Source: JAXLYX01 sp046351215 (GTDB taxonomy: Bacteria; Myxococcota_A; Polyangia; Polyangiales; Houyiibacteriaceae). From it: a DNA stretch of 64,000 nucleotides. Positions within the stretch are counted from its first letter, which is position 1. Each line of letters starts with the position of its first letter. A program made the translations under genes and the position numbers. The DNA lies in NCBI GenBank assembly GCA_046351215.1, contig JAXLYX010000020.1:1-64000 (forward strand), written 5' to 3'. Below, piece by piece: positions 50,825 to 57,652 of this stretch. The notes below the pieces were generated by a model. That model did no database searches and was not told where the DNA came from. It was given only the letters and a program-made list of their open reading frames with translations.

Positions 50825-51612
50825 CAGGCGACCTCCTCCCAGCGCTCGTCGAGCACCCACTCGGGGACGATGAGGTTCCACGGACGGACGAGCCGCCCCG
50901 GGTCGCGGGACGCGTCCAGATAACGCGCCTGCTTCGGTGCGTGCGCGGCGAGGCGCTCGAGGTGGACCTCTTCGACGAAGAGGCGCTCGCGATGCCGCGA
51001 GAGGAAATAACCGACCCGCGCGGCCGTCACCGCCGATTCGAGCGCGAGCGCGTAGCGGATCACCGCCTCCAGATCGAAGAACTCGACCATCGCCAACGAA
51101 CGGAAGATCTCCTCCCAGCCACCACCGAGCGATGGAGAGTCGAGCATGTCGACCATCGCGCGCTCGCACGTGGAGACCCGCACGTCGCCACCGCCGCTCG
51201 GGACGCGCTCGACACCGCCGCCCATGTCGGGAAGCCGTGCGACCGACTCGGACGGCCGGACGGGCACGTACTCGACCGGACCGAAGCGGAATCCCCGCGT
51301 CGCATGCGTCGTGAGAAACGTGACCTGGCTCCAGATCGAGTAGGCGCGCCCGTGGAACTGGAGGGCGGCATGATGGCTCACGACCGCGTCGGGCGCGGCC
51401 TTCGTCGCGACGAGGAAGGGATCCACCGTCGTGGCGCTCGCCCCCGCCGGAGTCGCCACGTAGAGGCCGCGCCGGACCCTCGTGATGCGACCGCTCGCGA
51501 CATGCTTGCGGAGCAGGCTGTCGACGGTGCGAGGGCTCGCGCTCCTTCGGCTGACTGCGTATTCCTCGTGCGTGAACACGGGGTGGGTCTGGAAGAACTC
51601 CTCGGAGGTCAT
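50824..51612 (-). CDS. abiEi: AbiEi antitoxin (winged-helix repressor)
   Basis: 262 aa. The first 55 residues form a winged helix (FTHEEYAVSRRSASPRTVDS, then RITRVRRGLYV), the DNA-binding half of AbiEi. The C-terminal domain carries the repeated SHHAALQFHGRAY and HATRGFRFG segments typical of AbiEi. Established work shows that AbiEi binds inverted repeats in its own promoter and represses the operon, and that it counters AbiEii without tight protein binding (type IV). Two matching palindromes and a promoter lie directly upstream. The longer frame to 52683 is shadow of LysR. Confidence 0.88.
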   Translation of the reverse strand: MTSEEFFQTHPVFTHEEYAVSRRSASPRTVDSLLRKHVASGRITRVRRGLYVATPAGASATTVDPFLVATKAAPDAVVSHHAALQFHGRAYSIWSQVTFLTTHATRGFRFGPVEYVPVRPSESVARLPDMGGGVERVPSGGGDVRVSTCERAMVDMLDSPSLGGGWEEIFRSLAMVEFFDLEAVIRYALALESAVTAARVGYFLSRHRERLFVEEVHLERLAAHAPKQARYLDASRDPGRLVRPWNLIVPEWVLDERWEEVA

Positions 51613-51629
51613 TTTCCCATCATTGCGGC

Positions 51630-51652
51630 TACACGCACTCTGGGTGCGTGTA
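51630..51652 (-). promoter_or_regulatory. AbiEi operator candidate IR1
   Basis: TACACGCAC (51630-51638), 5-nt spacer, GTGCGTGTA (51644-51652): perfect 9-bp arms. GCGGC and GCCGC flank them as weaker outer symmetry. It lies just downstream of the expected transcription start. Confidence 0.7.
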
Positions 51653-51668
51653 TTGCCGCTATTCCGCA

Positions 51669-51697
51669 AGTATGTGCGGGGTTCAGCTTGTTGTCTA
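51669..51697 (-). promoter_or_regulatory. abiE promoter candidate
   Basis: On the minus strand TAGACA (51697-51692) and CATACT (51674-51669) are separated by 17 nt. TAGACA differs from TTGACA at one position. The promoter lies exactly between the two operator palindromes. Confidence 0.6.
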
Positions 51698-51706
51698 GAA
51701 CGACGC

Positions 51707-51731
51707 CAACACGCACCGCAGGTGCGTGTTG
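51707..51731 (-). promoter_or_regulatory. AbiEi operator candidate IR2
   Basis: CAACACGCAC (51707-51716), 5-nt spacer, GTGCGTGTTG (51722-51731): perfect 10-bp arms with the same ACACGCAC core as IR1. It ends about 10 bp upstream of the -35 hexamer. Confidence 0.7.
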
Positions 51732-51764
51732 CGAGCCATTTGGGACACTCTGGAGAGGACGCCT

Positions 51765-52676
51765 CTACGCCGCTCGTCGGCCCCCGTGCAGCGCTCGGAA
51801 GAGCTCCCGGAGGAAACGTCGCGCCGGATCGTGCTCCGTCCGCTCGTGCCAGAGCAGTGAGATGGTCACGGGCTCGAGCGGCACCGGGAGGGCGAAGCGC
51901 GCGAGGCGCAGCTGGCGCTCGACGAGCGGGAGCAGCCGCTCGGGCACGGACGCGACGAGGTCGCTGCCCGCCACGATCGCCGGCACGGCGAGCGGCGAGG
52001 AGGTCGCCACCACGACGCGGCGGGCGAGGCCACACTCGGCGAGCCACGCATCGAGCGCGAGATCGACCGAGCCGCGGGTCTCGACGGCGACGTGACCGAG
52101 GGCCACGTACTTCGCGAGCGTCATACGCTTCCCGATCCCCGGATGGCCGAGGCGGGCGATGCCCACGTAGCGTGCGCGGAGCAGGGGCTCCTTCCGTAGC
52201 CCGCGCGGCGCCTCCGCGATCGCGGTGACGGCGAGGTCGAGCTGCCCGCGCTCGAGGAGCTCCGGGAGCGAAGCCGGCGGCTCGGTCGAGGCGCGGAGGT
52301 CGATGCCGGGCGCCGTCTCGCGCAGCCGGCCGACCACCGCCGGCAACATCCCGGCCTGCGTGGCGTCGTCGAGGCCCACGGTGAAGGTCCCGCGATGCGT
52401 CGCCGGCTCGAAGCTCGGGGGGCGGATGGCGCGCTCCGCGTCCTCGAGGAGCGCACGCACGGGAACGGCGAGCGCGAGGGCGCGCGGCGTCGGTGCCATG
52501 CCGCCGCGGGTGCGGACGAGGACGGGATCCCCGAGCAGGTCGCGCAGCCGCGCGAGGGCGTGGCTCGTCGCGGACTGCGACATGCCGAGGCGCTTCGCCG
52601 CGAGCGTGACGGTGGGCTCCGTGAGGACGGCGTCGAGGACGACGAGGAGGTTCAGATCGATTCCGGCGAGCCGCAT
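51765..52676 (-). CDS. LysR family transcriptional regulator
   Basis: 303 aa. The N-terminal winged HTH is typical (LNLLVVLDAVLTEPTVTLAA then KRLGMSQSATSHALARLR, about residues 8-46), followed by the linker and a two-lobed periplasmic-binding-like effector domain. It is divergent from a SnoaL-like gene, the standard arrangement for a LysR target, with a 90-bp gap. Because abiE follows on the same strand with its own promoter, LysR is not expected to control it. The effector is unknown. Confidence 0.92.
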   Translation of the reverse strand: MRLAGIDLNLLVVLDAVLTEPTVTLAAKRLGMSQSATSHALARLRDLLGDPVLVRTRGGMAPTPRALALAVPVRALLEDAERAIRPPSFEPATHRGTFTVGLDDATQAGMLPAVVGRLRETAPGIDLRASTEPPASLPELLERGQLDLAVTAIAEAPRGLRKEPLLRARYVGIARLGHPGIGKRMTLAKYVALGHVAVETRGSVDLALDAWLAECGLARRVVVATSSPLAVPAIVAGSDLVASVPERLLPLVERQLRLARFALPVPLEPVTISLLWHERTEHDPARRFLRELFRALHGGRRAA

Positions 52677-52766
52677 GCCTCATGCACCGTTTCGATGGGC
52701 GAGATGGGATCCATGCATTTCCCTCAAGCGCCCGACGCGGGCAAGCTCCCCCTCGAGGAGACCCCG

Positions 52767-53225
52767 ATGACCGCCGAAGCCGACAAGAGCCCCACGCCCC
52801 CCGTCCTCCTGGCCGGCCCGAACGCGCGACGCCTCGGCGCGTACAGCGCGCGCATGACGGCCGGGGACTACGACGCCGTCTACGAGTTCTTCGCGCCCGG
52901 CTTCTCGACGCACGTGATGGAGCGGACCGGGAAGGAAGCGGCCGGGACCGACATCCGCGACATCGAGGCTCGTTACTATCGGGACGCGAAGGCCGCGTTC
53001 CCGGACGCGCGCTGGAGCGTCGAGGTGCTGATCGAGCGCGACGATTTCGTCGTCTCGAACTGGACGCTGCGCGGCACGCACACGGGGGCGCCGTTCATGG
53101 GGATCCCGGCTTCGGGTCGCGAGGTGATCATCAACGGGACCGCGATCCTCCGATTCGAGGGCGGCAAGATCGTCGAGCATTGGGGCGGTCCGCATTGCGC
53201 GCGAGGGATCGGGCTCGATCCCTGA
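52767..53225 (+). CDS. SnoaL-like (NTF2-fold) protein
   Basis: 152 aa cone-shaped alpha+beta fold of the NTF2/SnoaL superfamily. The pattern AYSARMTAGDYDAVYEFFAPGFSTH, YYRDAKAAFPDARWSVEVLI, then TGAPFMGIPASGREV and FEGGKIVEHWG is the usual layout of SnoaL-type ester cyclases and related hydroxysteroid-isomerase-like proteins. It may be an enzyme on a small polyketide-like or aromatic substrate; none can be named. GAGGAG precedes the ATG at 52767 by 6 nt. Divergent LysR is the likely regulator. Confidence 0.8.
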   Translation: MTAEADKSPTPPVLLAGPNARRLGAYSARMTAGDYDAVYEFFAPGFSTHVMERTGKEAAGTDIRDIEARYYRDAKAAFPDARWSVEVLIERDDFVVSNWTLRGTHTGAPFMGIPASGREVIINGTAILRFEGGKIVEHWGGPHCARGIGLDP

Positions 53226-53263
53226 GAGGTCGCGGCGAATCGAGGACGGCAGCCCGCGTCTCG

Positions 53264-53821
53264 CTACCGATCCTGGGCCCGTCGATGGGTATCGGCGAGG
53301 AGCTTGTGGGAGCAGGGTCCGCAGATCCCGTGGGTCATGGAGACGTCGGTCTCCGAGGCCAGGAAGTCCTCGATGGACTGCCACTCGTCGGACGAGTTGC
53401 GCAGCTTGCCGCACCACGCGCAGATCGGAACCAACTCCGGTAGGTGGATCGCGCGATCGAGCGCCTCGCGGAGGGCGAAGCTCTCCGTGCGGGCACGCCC
53501 GAGGAGAACGGCCATCACCTCCATGAGCCCCCACCTCATGAGCAGGTTCCAGGCCCAGACGGCGGCGGAGAGATGGGGCCACGCCGCGAGCCTCGGAAGC
53601 GCCCACGCGACGGTGGTCGCGACGGCGGCCACCGTTCCCCCGGATCGCCCGAAGCCCCACGTCGCGAGCAGCACGGGGAGGACGTAGAAGACGTCGACGA
53701 AGAAGTAGGCGTCCGTCGCGAAGTCGGCGCACCCGATCCCCCCGAGCGAGACGAGCGCCGCGGCCGCGAGCAGAACTCGCATCGGCCGCGACGGAGCCCT
53801 CCCGAATTGGGTGATGGTCAT
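53264..53821 (-). CDS. Membrane protein with histidine-kinase-type Cys motif tail
   Basis: 185 aa from the ATG at 53821 (GGAAGGGG upstream). The first 110 residues hold three or four hydrophobic segments with the FYVLPVLLATWGFGRSGG pattern common in sensor kinases and diguanylate cyclases. The C-terminal 60 residues carry CAWCGKLRNSSDEWQSIEDF and THGICGPC, the two-CxxC element often found at the very end of PAS/histidine kinase proteins. No kinase, GGDEF or receiver domain is present, so this looks like the membrane and Cys ends of a sensor with the middle missing. Function unknown. Confidence 0.65.
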   Translation of the reverse strand: MTITQFGRAPSRPMRVLLAAAALVSLGGIGCADFATDAYFFVDVFYVLPVLLATWGFGRSGGTVAAVATTVAWALPRLAAWPHLSAAVWAWNLLMRWGLMEVMAVLLGRARTESFALREALDRAIHLPELVPICAWCGKLRNSSDEWQSIEDFLASETDVSMTHGICGPCSHKLLADTHRRAQDR

Positions 53822-53954
53822 GATCGAGCCCCTTCCGCCCACGTCAGCGTGACACTGGAACGGTGGCCGAGATCGCCTGCCCAGGGATCGAACGTCGATC
53901 CTGTCGTCGACGTCATCAGGCCGTCATACGGGGCGGGAGAGTCACGATGGGCGC

Positions 53955-54239
53955 GTGATTCGCGTGACTTCGGCGGCGCTGGTCTTCGGCGGCATCCTGC
54001 TCGTGATCGTGATCGCGTACTTCGCGACGAAGCTCTCCCGCACGGCTCTCTTCTGGGCCGCGTTCGTCATCACCCGACCGCTCGGCGCCGTCGTCGGCGA
54101 TTTCCTCGACAAGCCCGTCGCCAAGGGAGGCCTCGCGCTCAGCCGATACGGTGCGAGCGCGACGCTGCTCGTGCTGCTCGTGCTGATCGTGCTCGGCGTG
54201 GTCTTCGTGAAACAGGAGGCCGCGAAGAAGGCGCACTGA
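53955..54239 (+). CDS. Short COG4705-like membrane protein (C-terminal portion only)
   Basis: 94 aa with three hydrophobic segments. The sequence FWAAFVITRPLGAVVGDFLDKP and GGLALSRYGAS matches the last repeat of COG4705 integral membrane proteins, whose normal length is about 250 residues with four such units; here only the final one is present. Either an N-terminal deletion has occurred or the short form is functional. The GTG start has no ribosome binding site. The 112 bp upstream show no obvious decayed copy of the missing part. Confidence 0.65.
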   Translation: MIRVTSAALVFGGILLVIVIAYFATKLSRTALFWAAFVITRPLGAVVGDFLDKPVAKGGLALSRYGASATLLVLLVLIVLGVVFVKQEAAKKAH

Positions 54240-54266
54240 GCGAAGGGCGCGAGAACGGACCTTTGC

Positions 54267-54272
54267 TAGGTT
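54267..54272 (+). promoter_or_regulatory. Candidate leaderless -10 element TAGGTT
   Basis: TAGGTT, preceded by TGC, then 6 nt and the GTG at 54279. No Shine-Dalgarno sequence. Confidence 0.5.
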
Positions 54273-54278
54273 CCCGGC

Positions 54279-55028
54279 GTGCCCCTCGATCCGTACAACG
54301 ACGGTCTCGCCCTCCGCATCACCCTCGACCGAGCTCCGACCGAAGCCGACACGACACTGGCCCGCCGCCTTCTGAGCGAATGGCTCGCTCCCTACGAGGA
54401 GCCGACGACCCAGCACTACCGGAACGCCGGCGTCGCCGTCGACGCGGGGAAGCGGCACGTGTACCTGTGGGCCGATCGCATCGCCGATCCGGGCGGCGAG
54501 GAGGAGGCACGGCGACGTGCGGAGCTCATGCTCGAACGCGTCGGAGCGGAGTTCCGGACGAAGCGCGTCCGACTGGAGACCGCCGACGTCGCGTCGGACC
54601 TCGACATGGAGCTTCGACTCGGCGGCCCGGTCGTGCAGGTACGCCCTCGGGGAACCGAGACACTCCTCGAGTACCTCACGAGCCCGATCTGGCCCGACGT
54701 GAAGTGGACCCTGGGTGTCGGCGTCGTCGTCGCCGTGGAGCGGGGCCTCGGTGCGACGTGGGGGACCGCGCTCGTGACGATCGCGGTGCTCGAAAGCGCC
54801 CTCGTCGTCGGGAGCCTCGAGCACGTGCCACGTCGAGCGCGCCTCGCGGGGGCCGTGTCGCTCGCGACGACCTGGCTCGCCTTCTTCGTACGCGTGTTCG
54901 CGGAGTCCGAGCGCGCCCAGGGCCTCGCCCTCACGCTGGCCGCCCTCGCGTGGATGGCGTGGGTAACGGTCTGGCGACCGAGGACGGCGGTCGAGACGCT
55001 CACGGAGCGGTGGCGCATGGGCAGGTGA
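54279..55028 (+). CDS. Membrane protein of unknown function
   Basis: 249 aa. An N-terminal soluble part of about 140 residues (LALRITLDRAPTEADTTLA, LWADRIADPGGEEEARRRAE) is followed by three or four transmembrane segments between residues 145 and 235 and a short basic tail. The soluble region looks alpha/beta without any motif I recognise. GTG start, leaderless-like. The next gene begins 205 bp further on; the stretch 55029-55233 holds only a repeated CCGAGCCCAC element and no recognisable gene. Confidence 0.6.
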   Translation: MPLDPYNDGLALRITLDRAPTEADTTLARRLLSEWLAPYEEPTTQHYRNAGVAVDAGKRHVYLWADRIADPGGEEEARRRAELMLERVGAEFRTKRVRLETADVASDLDMELRLGGPVVQVRPRGTETLLEYLTSPIWPDVKWTLGVGVVVAVERGLGATWGTALVTIAVLESALVVGSLEHVPRRARLAGAVSLATTWLAFFVRVFAESERAQGLALTLAALAWMAWVTVWRPRTAVETLTERWRMGR

Positions 55029-55233
55029 GCTCGGCGTCGCGTCCCGCGAGATCCGCGCACGCCGCCCCCCCGAGCCCACCCCCTTCGGCGGTGTGCCCAC
55101 CGAGCCCACGCCCGCGTCGTCACACTGTGGCGCGCTTTCCACACGGATCGTCCCTCTCGCCGCTCGTGGACGCCCTTTCAGGCACCGTTCGCCCCGAGAG
55201 ACGCCCGGCACGACCATTGCTCTTCGCGAGGGC

Positions 55234-56481
55234 ATGACGAACCGGCCCTTCCTCCTCGCCCTCGTTCTGCTCGTCGTCCCCGGGTCACGCCTCGCGCACG
55301 CGCAAGACGCGGTGGCGCCGCCCGCGACCACTCCACCGACCGACGCCGCTCCACCGATCCTCCCTCCGTGGGGACCCGACACGGGCACGGGCGACGCCCC
55401 GCCGACGCCCACCACCGTCGAGGCTCCTCCGCCCGAGGCGCGCGCCTCCCCGGTGATCGCGCCGCCCGTCGCGCCGAGCGCCCCGCTCGTCGAGGGCACC
55501 GTCCTCGGACACCGCGGCAACGACGTGATCGTCGATCGCGGCCGCGAGGACGGCGTGGACGTCGACACGCTCTTCGAGCTCTTCGAGAACGTGCCGATCG
55601 ACCTCGGCGACGGGGAGATCGCCTACGAACGGAAGACGATCGCGCGAGGACGAGTGCGCGCCGTCACGGCCCATCGCTGCCTCGTCCGTCTCGGGATCAA
55701 CGAGACCGTGCCCGTCGGTGCGGGCGCGGCGACGACTGCACGCGCGCCCACCGCCTCGGCGGTGCATCCACCGCGAACGGGCGGCTATTGGGTGCTCGAC
55801 GCGACCGGCCGGCTCTTCGCCGTGAACAGCGCGCTCGGCGGCGGCTTCCTCGGCGATCTCGGCGTGACCTACCGCGGCGAGCGTCCCTTCTTCGTCTCGG
55901 TCCGCGCGATCCCGTCGGGATTCACCGTGCACCGCACGGGTCGCGGTCAGCCCTTCGAGAGCGCCTCGAGCGCCGGCGCGATCGCCTACGCCGGCTACGA
56001 CCACACCTACTTCGGCTTCGGCGCGGGCTTCGGCGCCGTCCGCGTCCTCTCGCTCCACACCTACCAGGGCGACGCGGTCTCCGTCGACCCTCCGGGCGTG
56101 GGCTTCACGTTCGGCATCACCGGACGCATCGGCCCGCTCGACGGCCTTCACGTCGGCTTCGAGACCGGCTTCACCTCGCTCGCGCAGCGCTCGCGCGTCG
56201 GCCACCTCGTCGCCTGGCTCCAGCTCCCCTTCACGCAGCGGCTCGCCGCGATGCTCCGCGGCGGAAGCGGCTTCGGCGTCACCGGCTACGACTTCGTCGA
56301 CATCGCCGCGCGCATGCGCGTGCGCGGTGGCGGAGGACGGGGGACGACCTTTGTCGCGCCCTTCCTCGGCTGGGCGAGGCTCGACGAATTCGCCTCGAGC
56401 TACGGGTACGACGAGCGCCCGGAGCCACACGGCCATCGCGGCGGCGCTTCCGCCGGCGTCACCGTCGAGCATCGGTTCTGA
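55234..56481 (+). CDS. Exported SH3-like plus beta-barrel protein, copy 1
   Basis: 415 aa with a signal peptide (LLALVLLVVPGSRLAHA). A Pro/Thr-rich linker (to about residue 80) leads to a compact module with DVIVDRGREDGVDVDTLFEL and RGRVRAVTAHRCLVRLGINE, resembling the FlgT/SH3-like domains that hold outer-membrane proteins at a fixed distance. The C-terminal 270 residues form amphipathic strands ending in VEHRF, a typical outer-membrane barrel C terminus with final Phe. The neighbour downstream is a clear paralogue. No specific family recognised. Confidence 0.7.
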   Translation: MTNRPFLLALVLLVVPGSRLAHAQDAVAPPATTPPTDAAPPILPPWGPDTGTGDAPPTPTTVEAPPPEARASPVIAPPVAPSAPLVEGTVLGHRGNDVIVDRGREDGVDVDTLFELFENVPIDLGDGEIAYERKTIARGRVRAVTAHRCLVRLGINETVPVGAGAATTARAPTASAVHPPRTGGYWVLDATGRLFAVNSALGGGFLGDLGVTYRGERPFFVSVRAIPSGFTVHRTGRGQPFESASSAGAIAYAGYDHTYFGFGAGFGAVRVLSLHTYQGDAVSVDPPGVGFTFGITGRIGPLDGLHVGFETGFTSLAQRSRVGHLVAWLQLPFTQRLAAMLRGGSGFGVTGYDFVDIAARMRVRGGGGRGTTFVAPFLGWARLDEFASSYGYDERPEPHGHRGGASAGVTVEHRF

Positions 56482-56484
56482 GCC

Positions 56485-57627
56485 ATGGGCTCCCCGTCGC
56501 ACGCCTCGAGGAAGGCTCCGGCATGGCTCGTGACGCTCGCCGTGCTCGGCCTCGTCGCTCCGGCCACGGCGCGCGCCGGGACGGTCGAGGCCCACGCCGT
56601 GCGGGTGCAAGGACAGCTCGTCACGATCGATCGCGGCAGGCTCGACGGGCTCGCGGTCGGCGATCGGATGGCGGTCGTCTTCCTCGAGCCGAGCGGGCTC
56701 GGAGAGCCCGAGCCCACCCTCGAGCGACACCACGGCTACGTGGGCGAGATCCGCGCGATCACCGGCCATCGCGCGCGCGTGCGCTTCGGGATGAACGAAC
56801 GCGTCGACCAGGGCTCCCTCCTCGAGAGGACCGACGCCGACGTCACCGGTTCGATCCTCGCGCCGGCCGACTCCGACGCGCGGAACGAGCTCTCCGTCGG
56901 GCTGCGCTTCGGCTTCGTCACGAGTGGCGTCGGCGGAGGCGGCCTCGTGTCGGCCCGCTACGACCGGAGGCTCGGAGCCCGCGCCTTCGTGCGCGCCCGC
57001 CTCGATCCGACCGGCGTGATCGGCTTCCGCCGCCCGGATCCGGACGGGCCGGGCCCCGAAGAGCGTCCGCAGGGCTCGTTCGCCGCGACGTTCGGCGGCG
57101 TCGTGTTCGTCGGCGCCGACCTCGGGCTCGTCGCGATCGGCGCTGGCCTCGGTGCGACGCTCACGACGCGCATCGACGAGGTCCACGTGGATTGCCCGAC
57201 GTGCGATGCGACCACGATCCACCACGGCTTCCTGCTCGGCCCGACGTTCGCGACCATGGCGCGGATCGGCTCGCGCGACGGCCTCCACCTCGAGGTCGAC
57301 ACCGCGTTCACGGCGCTGCTCGCGCGCATCGAGACCTCGCGCTTCGCCGCGCGTCTCGTCGTCCCCTGCACCTCGTCGATGGCGATCGTGCTCTCGGGCG
57401 CGAGCGGGTTCGGGGTGGTCGGGACGCGGACGATCGACGCCGGGGTGCGGCTCCTCGTCCGGGGCGACGGCAATCGGGGCTCGACGCTCCTCCTGCCCTC
57501 GATCGGCTACCTCGCCGTCTCGGAGCGGGCGACGCTGCGCTCCCACGAGGACGACCAGCCGCGACCGAGGGATCCCCAGCTGATCCGCGGCCTCGCCCTC
57601 GGCCTCGCGATCGAGAGGCGGTTCTGA
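56485..57627 (+). CDS. Exported SH3-like plus beta-barrel protein, copy 2
   Basis: 380 aa with a signal peptide (WLVTLAVLGLVAPATARA). It shares with the upstream protein the same two-part layout: a module reading VTIDRGRLDGLAVGDRMAVV and RAITGHRARVRFGMNERV, then a barrel ending in IERRF. The linker of copy 1 is missing. The gap between the two genes is only 3 bp, so they form a tandem duplicated operon. The stop lies in the stop-anchored hairpin shared with the antiporter gene. Confidence 0.7.
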   Translation: MGSPSHASRKAPAWLVTLAVLGLVAPATARAGTVEAHAVRVQGQLVTIDRGRLDGLAVGDRMAVVFLEPSGLGEPEPTLERHHGYVGEIRAITGHRARVRFGMNERVDQGSLLERTDADVTGSILAPADSDARNELSVGLRFGFVTSGVGGGGLVSARYDRRLGARAFVRARLDPTGVIGFRRPDPDGPGPEERPQGSFAATFGGVVFVGADLGLVAIGAGLGATLTTRIDEVHVDCPTCDATTIHHGFLLGPTFATMARIGSRDGLHLEVDTAFTALLARIETSRFAARLVVPCTSSMAIVLSGASGFGVVGTRTIDAGVRLLVRGDGNRGSTLLLPSIGYLAVSERATLRSHEDDQPRPRDPQLIRGLALGLAIERRF

Positions 57628-57652
57628 GGCGCGCGCAGTGGGCTCGCCTCAG
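57624..57652. terminator. Shared stop-anchored hairpin
   Basis: CTGAGGCG (57624-57631) and CGCCTCAG (57645-57652) are perfect 8-bp arms around a 13-nt loop, with both TGA stops at symmetric positions. The cleanest member of the set. Confidence 0.65.

Noticed and set aside
50824..52683. 619-codon single ORF covering LysR and AbiEi
   Set aside because: The upper part is shadow of LysR in another frame; the AbiEi family begins at 51612 with operators immediately upstream.
52677..52766. LysR T-N11-A operator in the divergent gap
   Set aside because: ATGCA and TGCAT occur about 31 bp apart, but no symmetric T-N11-A element could be defended by eye.
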